Below, one piece after another: positions 1-7,920 of a DNA stretch of 64,000 nucleotides. The position numbers and the translations under genes are program-made. Positions within the stretch are counted from its first letter, which is position 1. Each line of letters opens with the position of its first letter. Under the pieces are notes generated by a model. That model saw nothing but the letters and a program-made list of their open reading frames with translations, did no database searches and had not been told where the DNA came from. Source of the DNA: Verrucomicrobiota bacterium. GTDB taxonomy: Bacteria; Verrucomicrobiota; Verrucomicrobiia; Limisphaerales; Pedosphaeraceae. The stretch spans positions 1 to 64,000 of the forward strand of contig JAJPHR010000037.1 of the NCBI GenBank assembly GCA_021325145.1, in the 5' to 3' direction.

Positions 1-678
1 CAGACCGTCAACGCCGGCAGTGATGTCACGTTGACTGTGGGAGTGTCGGGCAGCCAGCCTCTCAGCTATCAATGGCAGAAGTGGGGACGCAACCTTTCCG
101 GGGCAACCGCCAGTGCCCTCTTTGTGCCCAGGACCCAACCGATCAATACTGGCAAATACTCCGTCATTGTGACCAACACCGCCGGCGTGGTCACCAGCGC
201 CGTGGCGGTGTTGACGGTCACGCCCGCTCCGCCGCCTGCTCTAACCGGCGTCATCCAGGGCAGCAAAACCAACAAGCAATTTATCCTTTCCTTCCCTGCC
301 AACCCCGGCCAGGCCTACGTGGTCCAGTACACCGGCAAGCTGGAAACCCACATCTGGACCACGTTAACCAACGTCACCGCCACCGGAACGACCGTGACCT
401 GCTCCGATTCCGTCACCGATTGGCCGCGCCGCTTTTACCGCGTGCTCGTGGCCTCGGTGCTCCCCGAGCAGGTCCGGTTGACTGGCGCGCTCGCCGGTCC
501 CCAATTCGTGCTCGCCTTCAACTCCACCTCCGGCAAAACCTACACGATCGAATACGAAGATCTCCCCGGTTCATGGTCAGTGCTGACCAATATCACCGCC
601 GGTGCCACCAATGTAAGCTTCACCAACCCGGTGATCGGCCCCAAGCGCCTATTCCGCGTCAGCGCCCCGCCGGACTAA
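1..678 (+). CDS. Secreted Ig-like protein, C-terminal fragment
   Basis: The reading frame is open from the first base, so the gene begins outside the window and only about 225 C-terminal residues are visible. Residues 1-68 form an Ig-like module ([12 protein letters not shown] followed by [14 protein letters not shown]), the type found repeatedly in large exported verrucomicrobial proteins. Two copies of a roughly 70-residue module follow, each with GxxYxxxY near its start and a W...LTN segment; the first ends in RRFYRV and the second in KRLFRV. Related modules end the other exported proteins of this window. The stop codon overlaps the end of the convergent xylose isomerase gene by 4 bases. 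Specific function is unknown; a surface or secreted role is inferred. Confidence 0.75.
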   Translation, partial: QTVNAGSDVTLTVGVSGSQPLSYQWQKWGRNLSGATASALFVPRTQPINTGKYSVIVTNTAGVVTSAVAVLTVTPAPPPALTGVIQGSKTNKQFILSFPANPGQAYVVQYTGKLETHIWTTLTNVTATGTTVTCSDSVTDWPRRFYRVLVASVLPEQVRLTGALAGPQFVLAFNSTSGKTYTIEYEDLPGSWSVLTNITAGATNVSFTNPVIGPKRLFRVSAPPD

Positions 679-1988
679 ATAAACTCATTGATCAGGTTCT
701 CCAGGAATTCCTGGCGTCCACTCGCATTGCGCGCGGCGTCTCCTTCCTTGAGCATGTACGTTTCGAGTTCATTGAACCCCGCCCGTCCCGATTCAATTTC
801 CGCTCCAATGCCCGAATCCCACGACGCATAACGCTGCTTCACGAATTCCGCCAGGCGCCCGTCTTTGCGAATGGCGGCCGCAATCTTCAATCCGCGCGCA
901 AAGGCATCCATTCCGCCGATGTGCGCGTGGAAAAGATCGATCGGCTCAAAACTTTCGCGCCGCACCTTGGCGTCAAAATTGACCCCGCCCGTGCTGAGTC
1001 CCCCGTACTTGAGCAGCGCCAGCATCGTATGCGTGGTGAGATAAATGCTCGTGGGAAACTGGTCCGTGTCCCAGCCCAGCAATTCATCGCCCGTGTTGGC
1101 ATCGATCGATCCCAACGCCCCGGCCGCCCCGGCGACTTCCATCTCATGCTGCATCGTGTGCCCGGCCAGCGTGGCATGGTTGGTTTCCAGGTTGAGTTTG
1201 AAATGCGGCAACAAATCGTATTCGCGCAAAAAATTCAGGCAGGCGGCGGCGTCCGAATCGTATTGATGCTTCGTCGGCTCTTTGGGCTTGGGCTCGATGT
1301 AAAACTGGCCCTGAAACCCGATTTGTTTCTTGTAGTCCACCGCCAGATGGAGAAACCGCGCCAGGTGGTCCAGCTCGCGTTTCATGTCCGTGTTTAACAG
1401 AGTCGAATAACCTTCGCGCCCGCCCCAGAAAGTGTACCCCGCGCCGCCGAGTTCATGCGTGACCTCCAGGGCCTTCTTCACCTGGGCCGCCGCGAACGCA
1501 AACACATCCGCATTGCAACTGGTCGCCGCGCCATGTGCAAAACGCGGATTCGAAAACAGGTTGGCCGTGCCCCAAAGCAGCCTGATCCCGGTGCGCTTTT
1601 GCTCCTCCTTCAGCACCCTGACGACCGCGTCCAGGTTTCGGTTCGATTCGCGGAGATTGCCGCCCTCCGGTGCAACGTCGCGGTCATGGAACGCGTAGAA
1701 CGGCGCGCCCAGTTTCTCCATGAACTCAAACGCCACGCGCGCCCGCCGCTGCGCATTCGGCACAGAATTGCTCCCGTCATCCCACGGACGCAGCGCCGTC
1801 CCGACGCCGAACGGGTCCGAACCCGCGCCGCGGAACGTATGCCAATAAACCACCGAGAAGCGCAGATGGTCCCGCATGGTCTTGTTCTCCACGCGCTGTG
1901 CCGGATTGTAATGCTTGAAGGCCAGCGGATTTTTCGATTTCGGACCTTCGTATTTGATTCCTGAGATGTTCTTAAACGCAGTTGCCAT
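675..1988 (-). CDS. xylA: Xylose isomerase
   Basis: A 437-residue protein of the usual full length for class II xylose isomerase, which interconverts D-xylose and D-xylulose in the cytoplasm. Diagnostic motifs are present: [15 protein letters not shown] near residues 47-61, FHDRD with catalytic His101 and Asp104, WGGREGY at 188-194, [14 protein letters not shown] with metal ligand Glu232 at 231-244, and [20 protein letters not shown] at 294-313 carrying further metal-binding acids. No xylulokinase gene is adjacent. A 20-bp palindrome lies 15-34 bases upstream of the start codon and could be an operator or a 5' UTR hairpin. The ATG start matches the family N-terminus. Confidence 0.96.
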   Translation of the reverse strand: MATAFKNISGIKYEGPKSKNPLAFKHYNPAQRVENKTMRDHLRFSVVYWHTFRGAGSDPFGVGTALRPWDDGSNSVPNAQRRARVAFEFMEKLGAPFYAFHDRDVAPEGGNLRESNRNLDAVVRVLKEEQKRTGIRLLWGTANLFSNPRFAHGAATSCNADVFAFAAAQVKKALEVTHELGGAGYTFWGGREGYSTLLNTDMKRELDHLARFLHLAVDYKKQIGFQGQFYIEPKPKEPTKHQYDSDAAACLNFLREYDLLPHFKLNLETNHATLAGHTMQHEMEVAGAAGALGSIDANTGDELLGWDTDQFPTSIYLTTHTMLALLKYGGLSTGGVNFDAKVRRESFEPIDLFHAHIGGMDAFARGLKIAAAIRKDGRLAEFVKQRYASWDSGIGAEIESGRAGFNELETYMLKEGDAARNASGRQEFLENLINEFI

Positions 1989-2002
1989 GATTAATTGGTT
2001 TT

Positions 2003-2022
2003 ATCGGTTTAAATCAACCGAT
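2003..2022. promoter_or_regulatory. Palindrome upstream of xylA
   Basis: ATCGGTT, a 6-base spacer TAAATC, then AACCGAT form a perfect 7-bp inverted repeat just upstream of the xylA start codon at 1988. The position fits a repressor operator or a hairpin in the 5' leader. No regulator is adjacent, so assignment to a particular protein family is inference. Confidence 0.45.
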
Positions 2023-2142
2023 TGAAACGACCTCGCTATAAGACTGTCAGCCGTCGCCGCCTGCAATCAAAATGTCGTGATCACATGGCCGCAGCTCCAT
2101 TGAAATCTTCGTAGGAAAATCCATCTGAACCAGATCTTGCTC

Positions 2143-2180
2143 CGCAAGCTCTCAAACAAACTCATCCCATCGTGCTCGTC
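2143..2180. repeat. Direct repeat downstream of methyltransferase gene, copy 1
   Basis: This 38-base stretch starting CGCAAGCTCTCAAACAAAC and ending CATCGTGCTCGTC recurs at 3121-3157 with a single one-base difference in length. The two copies bracket the methyltransferase gene at 2274-3056. This copy continues into a CTCGTC-rich tract that is also seen near 32840. Confidence 0.8.
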
Positions 2181-2273
2181 CTCGTCGTCGTCCTCGATCT
2201 TTCTTCCCAGCGAACACTAATCGAGCACGACGACCAGAAGAACGCGCCTCCACGCAATCAGGCGTGTTTGTGT

Positions 2274-3056
2274 TCAGTGCCGCCACTGTTTCGCCGGAAC
2301 CTCAGGCGACAGCAACTCGTTCTTCAAATCCTCGCGCGAACCAATGAAAACCGAGCGCACCAATCCCGGCGGAGTCGGCGTGGTCCAGTCGAGCGGGAAA
2401 TCGTCCAGCCACGGTTGCGTGCGCGGAATGTATGCGTGAGCAAAATGTTTGCGCAACTCAGCCAACACCCACGGACGCGTCGGGCGGCAGCCCTTGCCGG
2501 AAACGGCCTGCGTCGGGTTCTCCGGGTCCTCGTCGCACAAGTTCACGTTCAAATCAGAGCCGTAGGAAACACACGTTTCCATCAACAGCATTCCCCGACA
2601 CCGTTTCGCCATGAACTCGATGGCCTCGGCCGGGTTGTTCACGTGGTAAAGCAGGCCGTAGCAATACACGATGTCGAACTTTTCATCACCGGGCAGTTGC
2701 GGTTTCTCCATGTCCAATTCCCGCACCGTCAAATTGGGATAGCGCTCCCGCAAAACAGCCAGATTTTCCGCGCGCCCTTCCGTGACGGTCACCCGGCAGC
2801 CGCGATCAATGAAGAAATGCGTGTGATCCCCCGCGCCCGCGCCGACCTCCAGTACGGTCTTGCCTTCAATCGGCAACCCCAGGCTGGCGAGATGCTCCTG
2901 GCGTCGCGCGTTATGCCGCAGGCAGGCATACGAATGAAACGTCTCCAACGGCGCCGGATGGGCCGGCGGCGGTTCCGTCTTGAACTTCGAGATCCGGTAG
3001 CCCGTCGATTCAATGAACTTGTTGAACGTCTTTCGGCTGAATGTGTGTCGGAACAT
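2274..3056 (-). CDS. Class I SAM-dependent methyltransferase
   Basis: With the ATG at 3056 the protein has 260 residues. SAM-binding motif I is VLEVGAGAGDHTHFF at about residues 68-82, followed by acidic and core motifs (VTEGRAENLAVL, then FDIVYCYGLLYHVNNP) that are typical of the Methyltransf_11/12 fold. The substrate cannot be read from the sequence. The frame can be extended upstream to a TTG at 3137, but that extension runs into a repeat copy (3121-3157) and looks non-coding, so the internal ATG is preferred. The gene is flanked by 37-38 bp direct repeats, which suggests a duplication or insertion event. Confidence 0.8.
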   Translation of the reverse strand: MFRHTFSRKTFNKFIESTGYRISKFKTEPPPAHPAPLETFHSYACLRHNARRQEHLASLGLPIEGKTVLEVGAGAGDHTHFFIDRGCRVTVTEGRAENLAVLRERYPNLTVRELDMEKPQLPGDEKFDIVYCYGLLYHVNNPAEAIEFMAKRCRGMLLMETCVSYGSDLNVNLCDEDPENPTQAVSGKGCRPTRPWVLAELRKHFAHAYIPRTQPWLDDFPLDWTTPTPPGLVRSVFIGSREDLKNELLSPEVPAKQWRH

Positions 3057-3120
3057 GGCGTTTAGTTGCCCGGCAATACGCGCCAGGCTCCGGCGAAGAT
3101 GCCGGAACTGCACCCCATTT

Positions 3121-3157
3121 CGCAAGCTCTCAAACAAACCATCCCATCGTGCTCGTC
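3121..3157. repeat. Direct repeat upstream of methyltransferase gene, copy 2
   Basis: Second copy of the 2143-2180 repeat, differing by one missing T. It is followed within a few bases by a second repeat element at 3161-3230. Confidence 0.8.
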
Positions 3158-3160
3158 GTC

Positions 3161-3230
3161 GGTAGGGCGCGTCACTCCGTGCGTGCCGATGGCGGGCAGA
3201 GGACTGCCTGCCCTACCGGGATAAGTTCTA
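3161..3230. repeat. Dispersed intergenic element with complementary ends, copy 1
   Basis: The element starts GGTAGGGCGCGTCACTCCGT, contains GGCAGAGGACTGCC and ends GCCCTACC followed by a GTTCTA-containing tail. GGTAGGGC and GCCCTACC are exact inverted complements, so the unit can fold as a hairpin. A diverged copy is at 4334-4403. It partly overlaps the end of the adjacent hydrolase gene at 3228. Confidence 0.75.
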
Positions 3231-4244
3231 AACCACCCATGGCCTCGGCATCCACGCGTACCCAGGCCCATCGGTCCGGACGTGCCCAAGCCCAGGGAAC
3301 GGCATGTGATAACCCAGCAACAGCGTGCGGTCCGCGCTGGCTTGTTTGAACAGCTTGCGGCGGGTGTCAATCGCCTGGCTGGGATTTGTATCGTAAGTCA
3401 TGGTCCATTCCGGATGCGGAAATTGCAGCGCGTGCAGATGCACCGCGTCCCCGATCACCAGCAGCTTTTCCTCCCCGCTGCTGACCAGGAAATAGCAATG
3501 GCCCGGCGTATGCCCGGGCGACGCGATCAACTCAACTTCCGGCGATACCCGTCCCGGCTCCTTCAATTCAAAACTCCCCTTCACCGCGCCCAGGACTTTT
3601 TGAATCCCGCTCAAACTCTGCGCTTTCATTTCCGGCGTTATCCGCACTCCCGAAAGGTCGGGCGCGCTGGCCGTCCAAAATTCCACCTCCTTGCGCGCGG
3701 CCACGATCCGCGCGGAACTGAACACCGGTTCATTGTTCTCATTCACCAAACCGCCGATGTGGTCGCTGTGGGCATGGGTCACGAAAATGGTTTTCACGTC
3801 TCCGGGCCGGATTCCGAGCCTGGCCAGGCCGCGCAGGAAATGTCCCATCGCCGGGCCGAACGCGTGCCCCGCGCCCGAATCGAACAGCATGACCCCCGAC
3901 TTCCCTTTCACGACCAGCACATTGAGGCTGAGCGCGGCCCGGCTCGGCGGAAGAAAGTTGCGCTTCAACAACTCCTCGATCTCCTCCGGTTTGGCTTCCG
4001 GGGCAAACATGGGCTGGACGCTCGGCAGCCCCAGGAAACCATCATGCACGACGAAAGCGTCCAGATCGCCCAATCGAAACTGAAGAATCTCGGGATCCGC
4101 GGGATTATCCGCCGCCGCCGCCGTCTTCGCGTCCGGCGCAGGATCGGGATCCGCCGCCGCCCGGCGGGAGCCCAAGCCAAATGCGAGCAATGACAAGCCG
4201 GTTAATCCAGTGCGTTGAACGAAGGTTCTGCGATCGATATTCAT
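3228..4244 (-). CDS. Tat-exported MBL-fold metallo-hydrolase
   Basis: From the ATG at 4244 the product has 338 residues; an in-frame GTG lies 12 bases further upstream. The N-terminus is a twin-arginine signal (DRRTFVQRTG, then a hydrophobic stretch ending SRRAAA), so export as a folded protein is predicted. The metal-binding motif HAHSDHIGG is at residues 157-165, and later SPGHTPGHCYFL and IGDAVHLHALQ provide the remaining His and Asp ligands of the metallo-beta-lactamase fold. The overall layout resembles methyl-parathion-hydrolase or quorum-quenching lactonase relatives rather than beta-lactamases. The natural substrate is unknown. It stands between two copies of a dispersed repeat. Confidence 0.88.
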   Translation of the reverse strand: MNIDRRTFVQRTGLTGLSLLAFGLGSRRAAADPDPAPDAKTAAAADNPADPEILQFRLGDLDAFVVHDGFLGLPSVQPMFAPEAKPEEIEELLKRNFLPPSRAALSLNVLVVKGKSGVMLFDSGAGHAFGPAMGHFLRGLARLGIRPGDVKTIFVTHAHSDHIGGLVNENNEPVFSSARIVAARKEVEFWTASAPDLSGVRITPEMKAQSLSGIQKVLGAVKGSFELKEPGRVSPEVELIASPGHTPGHCYFLVSSGEEKLLVIGDAVHLHALQFPHPEWTMTYDTNPSQAIDTRRKLFKQASADRTLLLGYHMPFPGLGHVRTDGPGYAWMPRPWVV

Positions 4245-4333
4245 GGTAGTGTACAAGTTTTTAGCTCGGATCGGCTGGCGGAGATTCTAGCCGCATTCGC
4301 CGAAAGAATCAACCGGAGCGAAGGGCCTGTGTC

Positions 4334-4403
4334 GGTAGAGCGCGTCACTCCGTGCGCGCCGACGGCGATAGAGGACTGCCCGCCCTGCCAAGATCAGGTT
4401 CTA
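4334..4403. repeat. Dispersed intergenic element, copy 2
   Basis: A diverged copy of the 3161-3230 element, starting GGTAGAGCGCGTCACTCCGT and sharing GAGGACTGCC, GCCCTGCC and the GGTTCTAA tail. The two copies lie on either side of the exported hydrolase gene. Confidence 0.7.
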
Positions 4404-4450
4404 ACGTAATATTCTTCGCCGAAACGAAACCTCCGATGCTTAAACGGCGT

Positions 4451-4987
4451 TCAACTCCGCAGCGACTTGAAAAAAATCGTCGTCGCGCACGGCCTCCCAT
4501 CCGGCCACAACGCGTAATTCGGAATCTCCCCGCAACGCTCCCAGCCTTGCCGCGCATATAAACGCTCCGCATCGCTGCCCGTGACCGTATCGAGCACCAG
4601 CAGCGTCCTGCCGGCGGCGAGAGCGCTCCGCTCGGCGGCGGCCAGCAAAGCCGTCGCCACTCCCCGCCGGCGCGCCCGTCGATGCACCAGCATCTTCGCG
4701 ACATCCCCGCGATGCGGCTGATTCTCCGGCACATTCAAAATCACCTGCGCCGTGCCGACAATCGTTCCCGCTTCGTCTTCAGCCACGATTACGATCCGCT
4801 CCCCGCGCGCCAAACTCGCGGCCACGCCCCGCCAGAACGCCTCCGCCTTCGCTCGCGTCATCGGAAACATGAAACTGACCGACGCGCCGCCCTCCACGCA
4901 ATCGATCAACACATCACTCAACCCCTGTATTTCGCGCTCACCCATGGTCTGCAAACATCGAATCTGAATACCACTGGGCAGTTTCAT
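4451..4987 (-). CDS. GNAT-family N-acetyltransferase
   Basis: 178 residues from the ATG at 4987, which has AGGA seven bases upstream; an in-frame GTG at 5005 is less likely. The acetyl-CoA-binding loop is visible as VHRRARRRGVATALLAAAE, preceded by the core strand GTIVGTAQVILN and followed by LLVLDTVTGSDAERLYARQGW, the usual C-terminal GNAT segment. These enzymes transfer acetyl groups to small molecules or proteins; the acceptor is not predictable here. It stands alone between the hydrolase and comM genes, all on the minus strand. Confidence 0.85.
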   Translation of the reverse strand: MKLPSGIQIRCLQTMGEREIQGLSDVLIDCVEGGASVSFMFPMTRAKAEAFWRGVAASLARGERIVIVAEDEAGTIVGTAQVILNVPENQPHRGDVAKMLVHRRARRRGVATALLAAAERSALAAGRTLLVLDTVTGSDAERLYARQGWERCGEIPNYALWPDGRPCATTIFFKSLRS

Positions 4988-5141
4988 TTCATTTCCTGAA
5001 TGCACACACGCGAACGCTTGATTGCGACGGTCACACAGTTGGCACGTTGCAGCCGACCCGCACTTCGCTGCGGCCCTTCAATCTTTGGGACTGGCCATTG
5101 GTCATCGATTGGGCCCTGGACATTCCGACGCTCCGCGCCGG

Positions 5142-6668
5142 CTACGTCCATAGTTGCCGATCCAGCGTACGGAACTGAATAGCCTCGGACACATGCTCAC
5201 TCGCCAGGTTTTCGCTTCCGGCCAGATCCGCGATTGTGCGGGCCACTTTCAGAATGCGGTCATACGCGCGGGCGCTCAGGTGCATGTCGGCCATTGCGAA
5301 TTTCAGCAGTTCAACCGTTGCCTCATCAATCGCGCAATACGCCTTCAATTCGCGCGCGCCCATGCGGGCGTTGCATTTGACCTTGGGTTTCCCGGCGAAA
5401 CGTTTTTGCTGCCGTTCGCGCGCCGCGATAACCCGCTCGCGAATCTGCGCGGAGGTTTCGCCCGTGCGCTCCGAACTGATCTCGCGGAACTTGACCTGCG
5501 GCACTTCGATGTGCAAATCAATGCGATCGAGCAGCGGGCCGGAGATGCGGCCCAGATAATTTTGGATTTCGCGCGGCGAACTGCGCGATTCGTGCGGCAT
5601 CTTCCCATCGGGGCTTGGATTCATCGCCGCCACCAGCATGAACTCGGAAGGAAAGGTCACGGTCCCCGCCGCCCGCGAAATGGTGACGCGGCCTTCCTCG
5701 ACCGGCTGGCGCATCGTTTCGAGCACGCTGCGCTTAAACTCAGGTAATTCATCCAGAAACAGCACACCATGATGCGCGAGCGAAATTTCGCCTGGCGTCG
5801 GATTGATGTTTCCACCCAACAAACCGGCATCAGAGGCGGTGTGATGTGGGGAACGGAAAGGCCGTTGCGTCACCAGCGCCTGACCGGGCCTGAGCAGGCC
5901 GACGATGCTATGAATTTTCGTCGTCTCGAGCGCCTCTTCCAGCGTCAACGGCGGCAGGATCGTCGCCAGCCGCTTGGCCAGCATCGATTTGCCCGTGCCC
6001 GGCGGGCCGATGAGCAGCACGTTGTGCCCGCCCGCGGCGGCAATTTCCAGCGCGCGCTTCACCGATTCCTGCCCTTTGACCTCGGCGAAATCCATCTCTT
6101 CATCATGTGGGTGCGAAAACATTTCGCGGACGTCCACCTTCGTCGGCGAAATCTTGATCTCGCCTTCCAGAAAACTCGCCGCTTCGCGCAGGTTTTGCAC
6201 CGGGATGACCCGCAAGCCCGCCACCACGGCCGCTTCGGCTGCATTTTCCGCCGGAACCAGGACGCCGACCTTGCCATCGGCGCGCGCCCGAAGCGCCACC
6301 GGCAAAATCCCCTTCACCCGGCGAACCGCGCCATCCAATGCGAGCTCCCCCACGATCACGAAATTGTCCAATTGATCCGTCTCGATCTGCTCGCTGGCCG
6401 CGAGCATCCCGATCGCAATCGGCAAATCGAAGCTCGGCCCCTCCTTCTTCACATCCGCCGGGGCGAGATTGATCGTGGTGCGGCCAAACGTGAACTTGAA
6501 ACCGGAATTCGTGAGCGCGGTAACGACGCGGTCCCGCGACTCCTTCACCGCCGCATCCGGCAGCCCCACCACGACGAGCAAAGTATCCCCCCAGCCCGCG
6601 TTGACCTCGACCTCAACCGGGTAAGCCTCAATGCCGTTCACGGCCGCCGAACAGACCTTGGCTAACAT
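5142..6668 (-). CDS. comM: YifB/ComM-family AAA+ ATPase (Mg-chelatase-like)
   Basis: 508 residues from the ATG at 6668, where the conserved N-terminus MLAKVCSAAVNGIEA begins; the longer frame to 6704 adds 12 residues with no family character. The N-terminal ChlI-type fold is followed by Walker A GPPGTGKS at about 221-228, RPFRSPHHT at 269-277 and Walker B VLFLDELPEF at 302-311, and a C-terminal Mg-chelatase-related domain closes the protein. ComM acts as a branch-migration helicase during natural transformation in other bacteria; the same role here is inference. The length is normal for the family. Confidence 0.93.
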   Translation of the reverse strand: MLAKVCSAAVNGIEAYPVEVEVNAGWGDTLLVVVGLPDAAVKESRDRVVTALTNSGFKFTFGRTTINLAPADVKKEGPSFDLPIAIGMLAASEQIETDQLDNFVIVGELALDGAVRRVKGILPVALRARADGKVGVLVPAENAAEAAVVAGLRVIPVQNLREAASFLEGEIKISPTKVDVREMFSHPHDEEMDFAEVKGQESVKRALEIAAAGGHNVLLIGPPGTGKSMLAKRLATILPPLTLEEALETTKIHSIVGLLRPGQALVTQRPFRSPHHTASDAGLLGGNINPTPGEISLAHHGVLFLDELPEFKRSVLETMRQPVEEGRVTISRAAGTVTFPSEFMLVAAMNPSPDGKMPHESRSSPREIQNYLGRISGPLLDRIDLHIEVPQVKFREISSERTGETSAQIRERVIAARERQQKRFAGKPKVKCNARMGARELKAYCAIDEATVELLKFAMADMHLSARAYDRILKVARTIADLAGSENLASEHVSEAIQFRTLDRQLWT

Positions 6669-6901
6669 GGCCAAATTTATCCCCGATTCGGACGCCCACC
6701 GCAAGCCGTGGTTTTGGCCGTGGTAAAATCAAACCAAATCGCCAAATGTTTCAAAGGAGTTCCTTTCGACGAATGTCAAACCGTTAAAGGTCCGGCGCAC
6801 GGCCGGGCATTTGAAACGCGCTCGCCGGTAGTTTAGAGTTGTAAACACCACGCTCTCCGTGCTGCGTTCAGCGCCGCTAACTGCGAGGCAACGAATATCG
6901 G

Positions 6902-7270
6902 CTACGGAGTGCCAAGTGAAACCTGCGTTGATTCGCTGGATTTGTGGAAGCCGAAGGCCGAGTTGAAGCTTTTGTTCCAGGAAGCCGAACCGCTGAAGGT
7001 GCCCTGCGCCTGCCCGGTGTAAATTCCATGGAAAACAATCTTCTGACCCTGCCTGGTCACTTCGATGGTAAACTCGCCGGTTTGGTTTTTCCCCGCTCCT
7101 GAAAAGCTGTCCCGGCTGTTCTCCTTGAGCTCGAGCGCTTCGCAATGAAGCTGCGCGGCAAGATGGTTTCGAATGCGATCCATGCCGGCAGTGGCGGAGG
7201 TTTCGTGGACATGGACGCAACCGGATGAAACCAGGAGCGGCAACAGAACCAGGAATCTCAAGGCGCGCAT
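6902..7270 (-). CDS. Small putative lipoprotein
   Basis: 122 residues starting MRALRFLVLLPLLVSSGC, a clear signal peptide with lipobox and Cys18 as the predicted lipidated residue. The mature part contains many Ser, Thr and Gly residues and beta-prone stretches (GEFTIEVTRQGQKIVFHGIY). No family was recognised. It lies alone, 233 bases upstream of comM on the same strand. Membrane anchoring is inferred from the lipobox only. Confidence 0.65.
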   Translation of the reverse strand: MRALRFLVLLPLLVSSGCVHVHETSATAGMDRIRNHLAAQLHCEALELKENSRDSFSGAGKNQTGEFTIEVTRQGQKIVFHGIYTGQAQGTFSGSASWNKSFNSAFGFHKSSESTQVSLGTP

Positions 7271-7382
7271 GATGAGGCTTGACTACATCGGACCTTGAGT
7301 TCGTGCAAGGACATTCAGGATTTGCTCCTGGGGCTTGAACTTGGGAGCTTTTCGGGTGTTTGGAGCTTGGTGGCTGGTGTTT

Positions 7383-7694
7383 TCACAGATCATGCAATGA
7401 ACGCGGGCTGACCTTGTAATACTTTTTGAATTGACGCGTGAGATTTCCCTGCTGCCTGAAACCCGCTGTAAAAGCAGCTTCCTTGACCAGCCTGCCTGTT
7501 GCCAGAAGCTGGCGTACGATGTTCAAGCGGTTGGAAGTCATCCAGAAGTGAGGCGAATGGCCAAACTTGGCGCGGAAATATCGCCGCAATTGCCGCTCCG
7601 TCACGCCGGCTTGTTCTGCCAAAATCCCAACGCGATACCCGGCGCGTTCCGAGCGATCTCTCCAATCGGTAATCTGGTCCAGTCGGCTGCTCAT
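7383..7694 (-). CDS. AraC-type DNA-binding protein, HTH domain only
   Basis: 103 residues covering essentially just the double helix-turn-helix domain of AraC/XylS regulators: VGILAEQAGVTERQLRRYFR for the first HTH and VKEAAFTAGFRQQGNLTRQF for the second, ending in YYKVSPRSL. Typical members have 250-300 residues with an N-terminal ligand-binding domain, which is missing. The ATG at 7694 gives a self-contained domain, as in MarA/SoxS-like short regulators. The target is unknown; the gene is divergent from argJ, which starts 227 bases away. Confidence 0.8.
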   Translation of the reverse strand: MSSRLDQITDWRDRSERAGYRVGILAEQAGVTERQLRRYFRAKFGHSPHFWMTSNRLNIVRQLLATGRLVKEAAFTAGFRQQGNLTRQFKKYYKVSPRSLHDL

Positions 7695-7920
7695 GATTCT
7701 CGAGGCATTATTGATTCCTTAATTAATACGTAACGAACGGGCTCAATCTTTCAAAAATCTTCCCGTTCTCGCCTTTTGTTTCCAACCGCCTCGCTATTAA
7801 AAGCTTCCGGGCCCTTTGAAAACCACATCGCCAAATCCTCGCAGCACTCGGAAGTTCGGCCGGGCGAATTGCGCCATCCGGGATTGACGAGGAACGATTG
7901 AACCGCGACAAATTGAATCA

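Noticed and set aside
72..1397. Long plus-strand frame opposite xylA
   Set aside because: It is a shadow of the xylA coding strand, rich in Arg, His and Pro with no family motif, while the minus-strand frame has full xylose-isomerase signatures.
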